The notes: generated by a model not told the origin, from the letters alone. Positions 7,544-18,053 are shown, counted from the stretch's first letter. The stretch: 46,278 nt of DNA from Symploca sp. SIO3C6 (GCA_010692425.1 JAAHHJ010000012.1:41521-87798), one strand, 5' to 3'. Translations and numbers: made by a program.

Positions 7544-10500
7544 TTAACTAACATTTTTTATAGTAACTTCCTTTGGTGGATGTTGCCGTAAAACTTCCTT
7601 CAAATACTCCCCCGTATAAGACTTATCATTCTCTGCCACTTCCTCCGGCGTACCTACAGCAATCACCTCACCGCCTTTATCCCCACCTTCTGGCCCCAAA
7701 TCAATTACCCAATCACAGCAACGAATCACATCTAAATTGTGTTCAATCACTAAAACAGAATTACCTTTATCCACCAAACGCTGCAACACATTTAGCAGTT
7801 GATGTACATCATAAAAAGACAAACCCGTAGTCGGTTCATCAATTAAATAAAGCGTTTTCCCTGTTGCCCGACGAGATAATTCTGTTGCCAACTTCACCCT
7901 CTGCGCTTCACCACCAGATAAAGTCGGTGCAGGTTGTCCTAACTGAATATAACCCAAACCCACATCTAACAAAGTTTGTAATCGATTAGCTGCCCTGGGA
8001 ATATTTTTAAAAACCTCTAGGGCTTCTTCCACCGTCATATTTAAGACATCAGCAATTGAATGTCCTTTAAACTTAACCTGCAAAGTTTCCCGATTGTAAC
8101 GGGCCCCCTTGCACACCTCACACTGCACATAAACATCTGGCAAAAAGTTCATTTCAATTACATTGACACCTTGCCCACTACAAGCTTCGCAACGTCCACC
8201 TTTAACATTGAAAGAAAATCTGCCTGCTTTGTAACCCCTAGCTTTGGCTTCAATAGTTTGGGAAAATACCTCACGAATGACATCAAATACTCCTGTATAA
8301 GTAGCAGGATTAGAACGAGGGGTGCGACCAATGGGAGACTGGTCAATTACAATAGCTTTGTCAATTGCATTTAAGCCTTTTACCTTACCCAACTGTTTAG
8401 GAAAAGGTACTTTACGACTGAGGTGATGTTGTAAAGCTGGATAAAGTAATTCATTAACTAGTGTTGATTTACCAGAACCAGAAACGCCACTGATACAGAC
8501 AAATTTACCTAAAGGAATTTCGACATCAATATGTTTGAGATTGTTACGATGGGCATCTTTTAGTAATAAAGACAGACCATTGCCTTCTCTTCTTTCAGCA
8601 GGAGTAGTAATTAAACTTCGCCCTGATAAATAAGCACCAGTAAGGGAATGTTCAGTTTTGATTAATGTTTCTAAGTCTCCTTGAGCGACAATTTCACCGC
8701 CGTGAATCCCAGCTTTCGGCCCAATGTCAACCAAGTAATCAGCACTATTAATTGTCTCCTCATCATGCTCGACGACAATTAAAGTATTACCCAAATCCCG
8801 TAATTTTTTGAGAGTAGTAAGTAAGCGATTATTATCACGCTGGTGTAAGCCAATACTTGGTTCATCTAAAACATAAAGTACACCAGTTAAACCTGAGCCA
8901 ATTTGCGTTGCTAGCCTAATCCTTTGGGCTTCTCCCCCAGAAAGAGTCATGGCAGCTCGGTCTAGGGTAAGATAATTTAAACCCACATCCAGCAGAAATT
9001 GCAGTCTACCTTTGATTTCTTTAAGGGCGAGTTCACCAATTTGAGCTTGGCGCGGTGATAGTTGCAATTGATGAATTTGTTCTAAACATTGTTTAATTGA
9101 ACTTTCAGTTAAATCAGTAATTCGGAATTGCCCTAACCGCACTGAGAGGGCTTCAGGTTTAAGGCGTTTGCCATGACAAACAGGGCAAGGTTGAAAGACG
9201 ATATATTTTTCTAGTTTTTGTTTATAGGTTTCAGAGCTACTTTCACTATACTGACGTTCCAGAATTGGGATTACTCCTTTGTAGTGCTGGTAGTAACCTT
9301 TTTCCTCTCGATAAGCTGAGTCGGCATCAATGAAAATCTTCTCTTCACAGCCGTGGAGAATAATCTCTTGCTGTTCAAGAGTTAGCTTGTTCCAGGGAGT
9401 TTGAAGTTCAAAACCATATACTTGTCCAAGGCTATAAAGTACTGAGAGGTAATAGGAATTTTCCTTTTGGGACCAAGGCGCGATCGCACTATACAATGCT
9501 TGGGTGGGGTCAGGAACAATAAGTTCTGGAGAGAAACTGCGTAGATTCCCTAAGCCATGACAATGAGGACAAGCACCATAGGGAGAGTTAAAAGAGAATA
9601 ATCGCGGCGATAATTCCTCCATGACTGCCCCATGTTCCGGGCAAGCAAAGTTTTCAGAAAAAACTATTTCTTGGTGGTTTTGTGGATAGGAATTCTTGGC
9701 TTTTTTGCCTGTAGACAGTATTTTATTATTATCTGTTTGTGCTTGAGTTGAATCTGCTGAAGTATCAGATAATACTTCGATAACTGCAATACCATTGGCA
9801 CGACGCAGACAAGTAGAAAGAGAGTCAGTTAGACGTTCCTGAATACCAGGCTTTTTAATCAGTCGGTCAACAACTACTTCAATATTATGTGTATGATTTT
9901 TATTTAATTCGATCGCATCTGAGAGTTCTAAAACCTCACCATTGACTCGCACCCGTACAAATCCTTCTGCCGCCAGACTTGATAAAAGTTTCTTATGAGT
10001 GCCTTTTTTCCCTCTAACGACAGGTGCCAAAACATGAAACTTGGTACGATCAGGAAGTTCCATAATGCGATCGCACATTTCATCGATAGTCTGAGGAGCA
10101 ATATTGTGATCACAAATTGGACAGTGAGGTTCTCCCGCTCTACCAAATAGTAATCGCAAATAATCGTAAATCTCGGTAACTGTGCCAACTGTAGAACGAG
10201 GATTATTAGAGGTAGATTTTTGGTCAATTGATATAGCTGGACTTAAACCTTCTATTGCATCCACATCCGGCTTATCTAACTGACCAAGAAATTGCCGTGC
10301 ATAGGCACTAAGAGACTCAATATAGCGGCGTTGTCCTTCAGCAAAGATCGTATCAAAAGCGAGGGAAGATTTACCAGAGCCAGAGACACCAGTAAAAACA
10401 ATTAAACGATCACGCGGCAATTCTAAATCAATATTTTTCAGGTTGTGCTGCCTAGCACCCCGAATGCGAATAGTATTCTGATTGGAGGTGAGATAATGAT

Positions 10501-10555
10501 TACCGTTATTGCCCTTGGCTAACTGGGCGTCGGCAATCTCGGCAAGGTCAGACAT
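7544..10555 (-). CDS. uvrA: Excinuclease ABC subunit A
   Basis: 1003 aa, slightly longer than E. coli UvrA (940). It is the damage-scanning ATPase of nucleotide excision repair and delivers UvrB to lesions. Both ABC cassettes are present: first Walker A TGVSGSGKSSLAFDT, the first signature LSGGEAQRIRLATQ, second Walker A SGVSGSGKSTLVNEL and the second signature LSGGEAQRVKLATE. Zinc-binding Cys clusters are seen at CPICD, CPHCHG/CPVCHG and CEACSG...CEVCKG. A low-complexity linker (STQAQTDNNKILSTGKKAKN) is an insertion before the ACPEHG zinc segment. It sits 29 bp downstream of the AlbA_2 gene's start on the same strand and could be cotranscribed with it, but the function is unrelated. Confidence 0.97.
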   Translation of the reverse strand: MSDLAEIADAQLAKGNNGNHYLTSNQNTIRIRGARQHNLKNIDLELPRDRLIVFTGVSGSGKSSLAFDTIFAEGQRRYIESLSAYARQFLGQLDKPDVDAIEGLSPAISIDQKSTSNNPRSTVGTVTEIYDYLRLLFGRAGEPHCPICDHNIAPQTIDEMCDRIMELPDRTKFHVLAPVVRGKKGTHKKLLSSLAAEGFVRVRVNGEVLELSDAIELNKNHTHNIEVVVDRLIKKPGIQERLTDSLSTCLRRANGIAVIEVLSDTSADSTQAQTDNNKILSTGKKAKNSYPQNHQEIVFSENFACPEHGAVMEELSPRLFSFNSPYGACPHCHGLGNLRSFSPELIVPDPTQALYSAIAPWSQKENSYYLSVLYSLGQVYGFELQTPWNKLTLEQQEIILHGCEEKIFIDADSAYREEKGYYQHYKGVIPILERQYSESSSETYKQKLEKYIVFQPCPVCHGKRLKPEALSVRLGQFRITDLTESSIKQCLEQIHQLQLSPRQAQIGELALKEIKGRLQFLLDVGLNYLTLDRAAMTLSGGEAQRIRLATQIGSGLTGVLYVLDEPSIGLHQRDNNRLLTTLKKLRDLGNTLIVVEHDEETINSADYLVDIGPKAGIHGGEIVAQGDLETLIKTEHSLTGAYLSGRSLITTPAERREGNGLSLLLKDAHRNNLKHIDVEIPLGKFVCISGVSGSGKSTLVNELLYPALQHHLSRKVPFPKQLGKVKGLNAIDKAIVIDQSPIGRTPRSNPATYTGVFDVIREVFSQTIEAKARGYKAGRFSFNVKGGRCEACSGQGVNVIEMNFLPDVYVQCEVCKGARYNRETLQVKFKGHSIADVLNMTVEEALEVFKNIPRAANRLQTLLDVGLGYIQLGQPAPTLSGGEAQRVKLATELSRRATGKTLYLIDEPTTGLSFYDVHQLLNVLQRLVDKGNSVLVIEHNLDVIRCCDWVIDLGPEGGDKGGEVIAVGTPEEVAENDKSYTGEYLKEVLRQHPPKEVTIKNVS

Positions 10556-10672
10556 AAAAGACAGCAGCTTTATACTCCTTTACAATCTTAGCGCTGCCTA
10601 TCGAGCTTAATACCAATTTGCATTCCAGCAGATAACTTTCTCTCCCCATCTCCCCATCCCCCTTGTTAGACC

Positions 10673-12274
10673 TCAATCTAAACTATTGCCAAAATCAATA
10701 GTGCCATCAGGCATAATTGTTCCATGTAACCTAGCACCATTGAGATTCGCACCGTTAAGGTTAGCTCCATCCAGGTTAGCACCTTCCAAGTTTGCTCCCT
10801 CCAGATTCGCATTGGCCAGATTAGCCCCTTTGAGATTGACATCCCTAAAGTTAGCACCTCCCAAGTAGGCACCACCTAAATTAGCCTTTCCCAAGTAGGC
10901 ACCCTCGAAGTCTGCCCCCTCAAGGTTAGCCATCCCTAAATCAGCACCACCGAGATAGGAGCCATAAAGCTTAGCATTTTCTAAATCAGAACGTTTTAGG
11001 TAGGCACCTCCGAGGTTGCTAATTGTCAAATCTGCTCCTACCAAGTTGGCACCATAGAGATAAGTACCATCAAGGTCAGCATCATAAAGATAAGCACCGT
11101 TGAGGTTAGCACCTTTCATATAAGCATCCCCTAAGTTGGCACCTTCGAGGTCAGCATTTTCGAGGTTGATACCTTTGAGGTTAGCACCTTCAAGTTCGGC
11201 ATGCTCGAGTTGGGAATCTGGAAGATAACAATTAGGACAACTACGTGTTGTTTTTAACTGATGGACAATTAAAGGGGGAGAATTAGAAGTTACGGCATTC
11301 ATACCGATTCCAGCCACAAGACTAAGGGCAGACAGGGCAACCAGAGTCAATGGCGCTTTGGCTTTGAGTGGGCGACTAAAAATTTCAGTGCTAGTAACAT
11401 CCTTAACGGTGGAAATTGGCTTGAGAGCAGCCATTGCTACTGCCGCATTGGCATAGCGATGCTTTAAATCAGGAGCTACCATTTTTTCTAGCCACTCTAC
11501 AAACTGCTGACTCAAATGCGGTAGCAGATGCTGAAACTGGAGGTGATAAGTCTGATTCACTAACTTGCCAATTTCGGTAGATTTCATCCCCGTCAGCAAG
11601 CAAATTAGTGTTGCGCCCAAACCATAGAGGTCATATGCTGCTGTCAGGGGTTGGTTAAGCAGTTGTTCTGGTGGTGTAAATCCTAGTGTAGCTTTAACAG
11701 CATTGTCAGCATCTGCCTCCCCATTAGCCCTACAGGCTTGCCCAAAATCAACTAAATAGGCTTTGAGTTGATAGTTATTATTTAAGTCCCCATCTTGTAA
11801 AGATTGCTCAGGGTGATGCCAACACTGCTCAACTAAGATATTTTCTGGTTTCAGAGCTCGGTGAATGAGGGGTGGTTTTTGCTGTTGCAAATACACTAAA
11901 ATCTCTAAAACAGCAATCGCAATTTCCTTAACTTCCTCAGGTTTCCAATAACTTTGCTCTGTTAAAGAGGGGGCTTGTTTATATTCGAGTACTAAACAAA
12001 ATCCATTTAAGGTTTCAAAAGAATCGAGGTAGCTAGGGATACCGGGATGCTCAAACTGTTGTAGCCACTGCATTTCCCTTTGATGGGCTTCATAATCTGC
12101 CCAGCTTGCTCCTGAATGACCAAATTGAAACTCTTTGATCAAGACAAGCTTTTTTTCTTTTTCCTCCTGAGTTAAAGGAGTTGCCACATAAGTCAAGCAA
12201 CCTCCGGCACAATTTTCTCCTAAATCCCGTTGAACTTGATAGTTATGGCGGTAAAAGTCTTGATAATTACTCAT
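10673..12274 (-). CDS. Pentapeptide-repeat Ser/Thr kinase-like protein lacking the catalytic Asp
   Basis: 533 aa. N-terminal kinase fold (~1-290): degenerate Gly loop (LGENCAGG), Lys47 in VLIKEF, the catalytic loop, DFG at 176-178 and the PPEQ segment. The HRD motif reads HRA (residues 138-140, codon GCT); Lys142 and Asn145 remain. Loss of the catalytic Asp predicts little or no phosphotransfer, so it may be a pseudokinase scaffold. A membrane helix lies at ~312-332, then a pair of Cys (CPNC), then ~33 tandem A(D/N)LxG pentapeptides (~355-525) forming a right-handed beta-helix. The layout matches cyanobacterial SpkB-like kinases. The ATG at 12274 is preceded by TAGG. The next gene upstream is 400 bp away, so it is a single-gene unit. 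Confidence 0.85.
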   Translation of the reverse strand: MSNYQDFYRHNYQVQRDLGENCAGGCLTYVATPLTQEEKEKKLVLIKEFQFGHSGASWADYEAHQREMQWLQQFEHPGIPSYLDSFETLNGFCLVLEYKQAPSLTEQSYWKPEEVKEIAIAVLEILVYLQQQKPPLIHRALKPENILVEQCWHHPEQSLQDGDLNNNYQLKAYLVDFGQACRANGEADADNAVKATLGFTPPEQLLNQPLTAAYDLYGLGATLICLLTGMKSTEIGKLVNQTYHLQFQHLLPHLSQQFVEWLEKMVAPDLKHRYANAAVAMAALKPISTVKDVTSTEIFSRPLKAKAPLTLVALSALSLVAGIGMNAVTSNSPPLIVHQLKTTRSCPNCYLPDSQLEHAELEGANLKGINLENADLEGANLGDAYMKGANLNGAYLYDADLDGTYLYGANLVGADLTISNLGGAYLKRSDLENAKLYGSYLGGADLGMANLEGADFEGAYLGKANLGGAYLGGANFRDVNLKGANLANANLEGANLEGANLDGANLNGANLNGARLHGTIMPDGTIDFGNSLD

Positions 12275-12676
12275 TATGCCTAGTCTCGATGGCAGGTGTT
12301 GTTAAGGTAGATGAAAGTCTTGCCTGAGAAGAGATGATTTCTCTCGAGCTTGGCACAGAATTCCCCTGTTTTCTAGGATTGATAAAATTTTGTCCAGGAA
12401 CCTTGCTCAATTGATACCAATTTACAATAATAGCTAAAAATAGCAGGGTTCCTCTCTGTTGAGATAGCTATTTATCCTCAACAAAAATAGCAGAGGTAAT
12501 GGAGGATTAAACTTAAGCAACAAACCCAAGCATAAACCTTTACTATTATACAATTAAGAACTTAGTGATCGAGGTGATTTACCAACTTTTTACAAACTAA
12601 TTAGCCAATCCCTTGCACCAAGCAGCTAGACTTGATGCTGGGAGTGGCTTATAAAGCCAGCGCTTCACCTCTAGGA
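12275..12676. other. Intergenic region with imperfect palindrome
   Basis: No gene seen. It holds the probable promoter of the pentapeptide kinase-like gene. Around 12457-12485 an imperfect palindrome (TTGAGATA ... TATCCTCAA) sits between two copies of an AAAAATAGCAG motif, so a repeat remnant or terminator-like fold is possible. Nothing else is recognised. Confidence 0.4.
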
Positions 12677-15600
12677 TTAGTCTTCGGAGGAGGTTATGGG
12701 AATCTTGACAGTGAATGTTGTACCAATGCCCACCTCGCTATCAAGGTCAATTGAGCCTTCGTGTAATTCCACACATTTTTTGACTACTGTTAATCCTAGT
12801 CCTGAACCGTTAATATGCTCAATATTCCCTCCCCGATGGAATGCCTCAAACAGATGGGACTGGTCTGAGACTGGAATGCCAACACCTTGGTCTTGGATTT
12901 GGAAAATAACCTCTTGGTGAGTGCAAATTAACCTGAAATCAATATCACCCCCTTCCGGTGAATATTTAATTGCATTGGAGAGTAAATTAGTGAGGATATA
13001 ACGTACCAGCCTCGAGTCTAAGTAATAATGTTTACTGGAACATTGACTCTCAAAAATGATGTTTTGTTCATACTCTGCACCCAGTTGCATCTCTTCCACT
13101 AGATGTTGACAAAAGGCTTCGATTTCAAGCAGATCGGGATTGAATTCCAGCTTACCAGTTTCGGCGCGATTGATTGTTAAAATATCTTCTAACAGTTGAA
13201 TTAGATGTTTAGTAGCAAATTCAATGCGGCGCAGATTTCTAGTTCTTTTCTCCTCCGACCAGTTGTAACTGCAAGATTCTAGTAATTGAGCAGACATTAA
13301 AATAGTACTCAGAGGGGTACGAAATTCATGGGAGGCCATGGAAAAAAAACGAAGTCGCAGAGCACTGAGTTCTTGCTCTTTTTCTAATTCTAGACGTACT
13401 TCTTCAGCTTTTTGACGCTCAGTTATATCAATACCAATCGAGATCATATTTTTAACAGAGCCATCAATATCGAGCAGAGCAGTATTGGACCAAGAAATCA
13501 GTCGGCGTGAGCCATCTCGCATCGCCCAGTAATTGACGTACTCGTTGGGAAATTGACCCCGTTTCAGTCCAGAGATAGCTTTTTTGACTGTCTCAATTTC
13601 CTCTGGAATCGAGAACAAATCCCAGAGATACTTACCTTTAACCTCCGGGAAACAATAGCCACTGATTCGCTCGCAAGTGCGGTTGAAGCGGTGGATTTTT
13701 CCCTGTCGATCCAAAACTACAATTAAAGCATTGGCCGTATCGAGAATTGCCGAGACAAAATTGCGCTCCTCAAGTAAAGCTAGTTCAGCTCGCTTGCGAT
13801 CGCTAATATTTTGCCACATAGCCATACCAGCAAAAATTTCTCCCCGCTCATTTTTCACTGGTAGAACATGCACCAAATAAACCCTACCTCCATAGGGTAT
13901 TTCAAAGACAGAGGCAATGCCACTGAGTGCTGACAAATCAGCTTGTTCTTTCACTTTGCAAATTTCGGCTGGGAAGACTTCCCAAATAGTTTTGCCTTCG
14001 ATCAACTCTTTAGAAAGACCAAAATCAGCTAAGCCTGTACCTTCGGCTAGGGTATAGTGCATATTTTTGTCAAATAAGAGCACCGCACCGTTAGGGAAGT
14101 TGCGGGCCATAGTGCGGTAGAGTTCCTCACTTTTCTGTAGTGCTTCTTCTGCTAGCTTTTGCTCGGTAATATCTCGATCTACTCCCAGCATGCGCACCGG
14201 GCGACCAGTTTCATTGTAAAACACTTGACCCCTGCTAGCAGCCCAGCGCATTTCGCCGTTAGGGGAAACCACCCGGAATTGAATATCATGTTCTTTGCCC
14301 TGGTTGAGAGAGCTTTCTACTGACTTGAGCACCCGCTCACGATCTGCCGGATGCAGAATTTTTACAAAATTGTCAAAATGTCCGTTATAACTGCTAGTAG
14401 GCATGCCCAAGAACAGGTCAGAGTGGGTAGCCCAAGTAACTTGGTCAGTGAGGATATTCCAATCCCAGCTAATCATACCAGCTACTTCCAGAGCTACCCG
14501 TAGTCGCTCTTCACTAGCTTGAAGCGCTGATTCTGCTTGCTTGCGGTCATCAATACCAATAGATGTACCCAGTATTTGTTGCGGTAATCCCTCTGGGGTT
14601 CTTGTAAATACTACCTCCCAGCTATGAAACCAATGCCATTCTCCCTGAGCATTTCTGAGGCGGTATTCGCTTTCGATTACCTCACTATCTACAGCTTCAG
14701 TAAATTGGCGGTGGGACTTGTCAAACTCCTGAAGATCCTCAGGGTGAACAAATTCTGCTAAAAACCGTGAACCCATTGATTGCAATTGCTCAGGCGTGCA
14801 GCCTAAAAACTCCTGAAGCTGGCGATTGGTGTAAATCTCACAATCTTGGCTTAAGTCATAAATGTAAAGATGATTGGGAGTAGTGTCAGTAATTTGCTCA
14901 ATTAGTCGCTGGCTTTGCTGTAGAGCTGACTCTGCCTGCTTGCGCTTGCTAATATCGCGCCCCACTGCTTGCAATTCTACTAACTCCCCTTGCTGATCAA
15001 AGATCGCCCGATTGCTCCACTGTAACCAGCAATTCTCACCCTTAGCAGTTGTCACTAGCTCTTCAGTCATGCCCACTGGATTTTCCTGACTCAGAGCCTT
15101 TAAATGCTGTTCAATATGTTCACGAGCTTCCTGATTGTGAATCAGTGGGAAAAAACTCTGCCCAATTATTTCCTGGCGCTGCTTGCCAAAAAATCGACAG
15201 TAGGCGTCGTTAACAAAAGTCATCTTGCCGTCGGGGCAGAAACGGCAAATTAGTTCGGTTTGATCCTCAACAATGGCACGATATCGAGCCTCGCTGCGGC
15301 GCTGCTCTTCCTCTGCCTGCTTGCGGTCGGTAATATCAATACAGGAGCCAATGTAACCGGCTAATTTGCCCTCAGTGGTAAACTGGGGAGCCCCCGTACA
15401 CAAAACCCAGCAATAGAAACCATCGGCTCGTCTGAGGCGATATTCGATCCGAAATAACTTTTGCTGTTGGTATGCTAATGAGTAGGTATTTTGGAAGTTA
15501 TCAACATCTTCAGGATGGAGATTTGCAAGCCAACCTTGGTCTATCTCTTGGTCTAAGCTGCGTCCGGTAAAGTTGAGCCAAGGCAAGTTGAAAAATGTAA

Positions 15601-16762
15601 AATAGCCTTGGGCGTCACTCATCCACATCAAGACAGGAGCGCTATCAGCCATCAGGTGGAAGCGTGCCTCGCTCTGGCGCAGCGCTGCCTCTGCTTGCTG
15701 AGGCTCTGTAATGTCCCGCATCACCGACAAATGCCTCCCACTGACAAAGTTGGCCCTGGCAGCATACTCGATGGTTCGCACAGTACCATCTGGGCGGAGA
15801 AGACGCAACTGACCAGTTTGCTCCCCAGCTTGGAGGAATTTACTCCATCCTTGCTCAAAATCAAAGCCAGCTTCCATAAACTGGGCAATCTGGCTACCTA
15901 CTAGTTGTGAGTGTTCCAGACCAAATAACTGGCAGGCGACTGGATTGGCTTCGACTATTTTACCCTGGTTATCGGCAATGGCGATCGCATCGAGTGCACC
16001 CTCGAAGATAGCTTGTAGTTGCAAGCGCTCCTCGCTATTTTTGAGTTCCTCCTCCCGACGTTTAAGTTGAGTAATATCGCGACTGATTCCCAGTACAAAT
16101 TCGACAGAACCATCTTTAGCAAATTCTGGCAGCAGGCGGCATTGGTAGTATCTTGGCTCCTGGGGTGTCCGGAAACCGAATTCTAACTCTTGTTGCTCAC
16201 GAGTGGTAAAAACTTTACTCAGGGCGCTTTCCCATTGGCAAGCCAGAACCTCAGGCATCCCCAAATCCCGATTAGTTTTGCCAAGGAATACTTTTGCTGA
16301 TATGCCCGTGGCTTTCTCAACAGCTGAGTTTACATATACATAGGTAAGACTTTTATCGAAGCGGGCAATAATATCGGGAGCATTTTCTACAATGGTTTTG
16401 AATTCTTGTTGCTCATCGCTGATAGTTGGGCGCAGTGATAATTTATGAATAGGGACGCGAGCAAGGCGCAAGTGGTCAGTTAGTTCCTCAATTTTGATTA
16501 CCAATGGCTCCAATAATTTCAACCCCCCTGAATCTGAAGATTCTGATTTGGGCTTACCAGCAAAGAGCACATAAAAAATCCAACCCAATAGTGCCAAATT
16601 AGCGCTGTTGACGATTGCTACCACAGGCTGCGTATTTTGTATAGTTGTGCAACTAACTGCTGTAGTTAGACTCCAATAATTGCAGATGCTGACGCTAGCT
16701 AGCAAGAGTAAAGCTAATCCTACTCCTCTGGTAATGATATTTTGTTCGATGACCCATTTCAT
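12677..16762 (-). CDS. Multi-PAS sensor histidine kinase
   Basis: 1361 aa. Two N-terminal membrane helices (~10-32 and ~47-69) precede eight PAS/PAC repeats, each ending in a D-I-T/S-x-R/Q-K-type motif and a short coiled linker (for example RDITQLKRREEE, IDITDRKQAEEE, QNISDRKRAELA). The kinase core follows: HisKA with SMASHEFRTPLSTI (His ~1143) and an HATPase domain with N (NLLSNAIKYSPEGGD), G1 (DQGVGIP) and G2 (GSGLGLTVVKK) boxes. No receiver domain. ATG at 16762 has AGAGGA eight bases upstream. It is divergent from an OmpR-type regulator with 425 bp between them, a likely cognate pair (inferred from position). No Cys or His signature points to heme or chromophore binding in the PAS units, so the signal is unknown. 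Confidence 0.93.
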   Translation of the reverse strand: MKWVIEQNIITRGVGLALLLLASVSICNYWSLTTAVSCTTIQNTQPVVAIVNSANLALLGWIFYVLFAGKPKSESSDSGGLKLLEPLVIKIEELTDHLRLARVPIHKLSLRPTISDEQQEFKTIVENAPDIIARFDKSLTYVYVNSAVEKATGISAKVFLGKTNRDLGMPEVLACQWESALSKVFTTREQQELEFGFRTPQEPRYYQCRLLPEFAKDGSVEFVLGISRDITQLKRREEELKNSEERLQLQAIFEGALDAIAIADNQGKIVEANPVACQLFGLEHSQLVGSQIAQFMEAGFDFEQGWSKFLQAGEQTGQLRLLRPDGTVRTIEYAARANFVSGRHLSVMRDITEPQQAEAALRQSEARFHLMADSAPVLMWMSDAQGYFTFFNLPWLNFTGRSLDQEIDQGWLANLHPEDVDNFQNTYSLAYQQQKLFRIEYRLRRADGFYCWVLCTGAPQFTTEGKLAGYIGSCIDITDRKQAEEEQRRSEARYRAIVEDQTELICRFCPDGKMTFVNDAYCRFFGKQRQEIIGQSFFPLIHNQEAREHIEQHLKALSQENPVGMTEELVTTAKGENCWLQWSNRAIFDQQGELVELQAVGRDISKRKQAESALQQSQRLIEQITDTTPNHLYIYDLSQDCEIYTNRQLQEFLGCTPEQLQSMGSRFLAEFVHPEDLQEFDKSHRQFTEAVDSEVIESEYRLRNAQGEWHWFHSWEVVFTRTPEGLPQQILGTSIGIDDRKQAESALQASEERLRVALEVAGMISWDWNILTDQVTWATHSDLFLGMPTSSYNGHFDNFVKILHPADRERVLKSVESSLNQGKEHDIQFRVVSPNGEMRWAASRGQVFYNETGRPVRMLGVDRDITEQKLAEEALQKSEELYRTMARNFPNGAVLLFDKNMHYTLAEGTGLADFGLSKELIEGKTIWEVFPAEICKVKEQADLSALSGIASVFEIPYGGRVYLVHVLPVKNERGEIFAGMAMWQNISDRKRAELALLEERNFVSAILDTANALIVVLDRQGKIHRFNRTCERISGYCFPEVKGKYLWDLFSIPEEIETVKKAISGLKRGQFPNEYVNYWAMRDGSRRLISWSNTALLDIDGSVKNMISIGIDITERQKAEEVRLELEKEQELSALRLRFFSMASHEFRTPLSTILMSAQLLESCSYNWSEEKRTRNLRRIEFATKHLIQLLEDILTINRAETGKLEFNPDLLEIEAFCQHLVEEMQLGAEYEQNIIFESQCSSKHYYLDSRLVRYILTNLLSNAIKYSPEGGDIDFRLICTHQEVIFQIQDQGVGIPVSDQSHLFEAFHRGGNIEHINGSGLGLTVVKKCVELHEGSIDLDSEVGIGTTFTVKIPITSSED

Positions 16763-17187
16763 TACTGTTTTCCTCTACTTTTGTTTTTTGCAAGATTATA
16801 TAAAGTCCAGTTTTCTACAATAAAAGCCCTCACAGAGCAATAATTTAGTTAAATTACTTGACTTTCTTACCTTTGATTGTTTCTACTGAAAGCCTGAGAT
16901 TCCTTGCTTTCAACTAGCTACCTCTGATCTTGCTTGCATTTTTGTATCGGTAGTTACCATTCAATTTTGAGCTTCGAGGGATCATTCTATGAACATCAAC
17001 AAACAGAACTAAATTTTCTATTTGTAGTGCCAATTACCGGTTTGCTAACTCTCCTTTGTTAAGGCTTGCATCGATAAGGTGTAGCTTTTAACACTCTTAG
17101 TTAATATGGAGGTGAATTATAGTTAGATGTGGAGATTATGTGCAGCCGTATTTAACAACATCTGTTGATACTTCCTAAATCTCTATC
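16763..17187. promoter_or_regulatory. Divergent promoter region between histidine kinase and response regulator
   Basis: 425 bp with no gene, shared by two divergent signalling genes, so both promoters and probably the regulator's own binding sites lie here. I could not identify convincing -35/-10 pairs or direct repeats by eye. A GGAGG at ~17109 is not followed by a usable frame. Confidence 0.45.
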
Positions 17188-17865
17188 ATGAGAATCTTGC
17201 TAGTAGAAGACGATGTACAACTGTCTGAAGCTCTTGAAGAAGCACTTACCGATCAGCGCTATGTATTGGATGTAGTTAATGATGGAGAGGCCGGTTGGGG
17301 ACAAGTCAAAGTCGTTGACTATGACTTGGTTATGCTAGATGTTATGCTGCCTAAACTCAATGGCATCAGCTTGTGCCAAAGGCTCCGCTCTCATGGCTAT
17401 AGCACTCCCATCCTCTTGATTACTGCCCGCGATACTAGTACTGATAAAGTCAACGGCTTAGATGCCGGAGCTGATGATTATGTAGTTAAACCCGTTGATT
17501 TACCAGAGTTATTAGCTCGTATACGCGCTTTGCTCCGCCGGGGAAATACCTCATCGCCGCCAATACTACAGTGGGGTAGTCTTAAACTTGATCCATCAAG
17601 TTATGAGGTTAGCTATCGCGATCAACCCCTGCGCCTGACTCCCAAAGAGTATTCTCTTTTAGAACTCTTCCTGCGCAATGGTCGCCGAGTATTATCCCGC
17701 AGTATGATTATCGACCATGTTTGGTCTTTTGAGGCTCCACCATCACCAGATACAGTCAAGGCTCATATTAAAAGTCTACGACAAAAACTGAAAGCTGTGG
17801 GCACTCCAGATGATGTAATTGAGACGATTCACAGTATTGGTTATCGACTCAAACAAATCTCTTAA
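17188..17865 (+). CDS. OmpR-family response regulator
   Basis: 225 aa. Receiver domain with the acidic pair Asp8/Asp9, phospho-acceptor Asp51 (VMLDVMLPKLNG), Thr79 (LLITARD) and Lys101 (YVVKPVD). The C-terminal winged helix carries LTPKEYSLLELFLRNG, VLSRSMIIDHVW and the wing IHSIGYRLK at the end. Full family length and all phosphorylation residues are intact, so it is likely functional. It is divergent from the eight-PAS histidine kinase, its probable partner. A stem-loop lies ~165 bp after the stop (18031-18053). Confidence 0.95.
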   Translation: MRILLVEDDVQLSEALEEALTDQRYVLDVVNDGEAGWGQVKVVDYDLVMLDVMLPKLNGISLCQRLRSHGYSTPILLITARDTSTDKVNGLDAGADDYVVKPVDLPELLARIRALLRRGNTSSPPILQWGSLKLDPSSYEVSYRDQPLRLTPKEYSLLELFLRNGRRVLSRSMIIDHVWSFEAPPSPDTVKAHIKSLRQKLKAVGTPDDVIETIHSIGYRLKQIS

Positions 17866-18030
17866 GTTTTATTGACATGATCGTGCTGCTTCTTTGAGAT
17901 TTTTTACCCATTTTTTTCACTACTTTGGTGTATGATAGACGATGGTCAGAAATGCAAAGTTGATCTGGCTATTCCAGTTTCTTGGTCTGCCTACTGCAAC
18001 TTCATTATTTTGCCTGAAATTTAGAGTAGT

Positions 18031-18053
18031 ACTCTGTGTAAAATGCACAGAGT
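18031..18053. terminator. Stem-loop downstream of the response regulator
   Basis: Perfect 8-bp stem ACTCTGTG/CACAGAGT with loop TAAAATG, 165 bp after the regulator stop. No T run follows, so it may be a weak terminator or an mRNA 3' end stabiliser. Confidence 0.4.

Noticed and set aside
17133-17155. Possible five-codon leader peptide ahead of the response regulator
   Set aside because: GGAG precedes the short ATG frame, but such short frames are expected by chance and nothing links it to attenuation.
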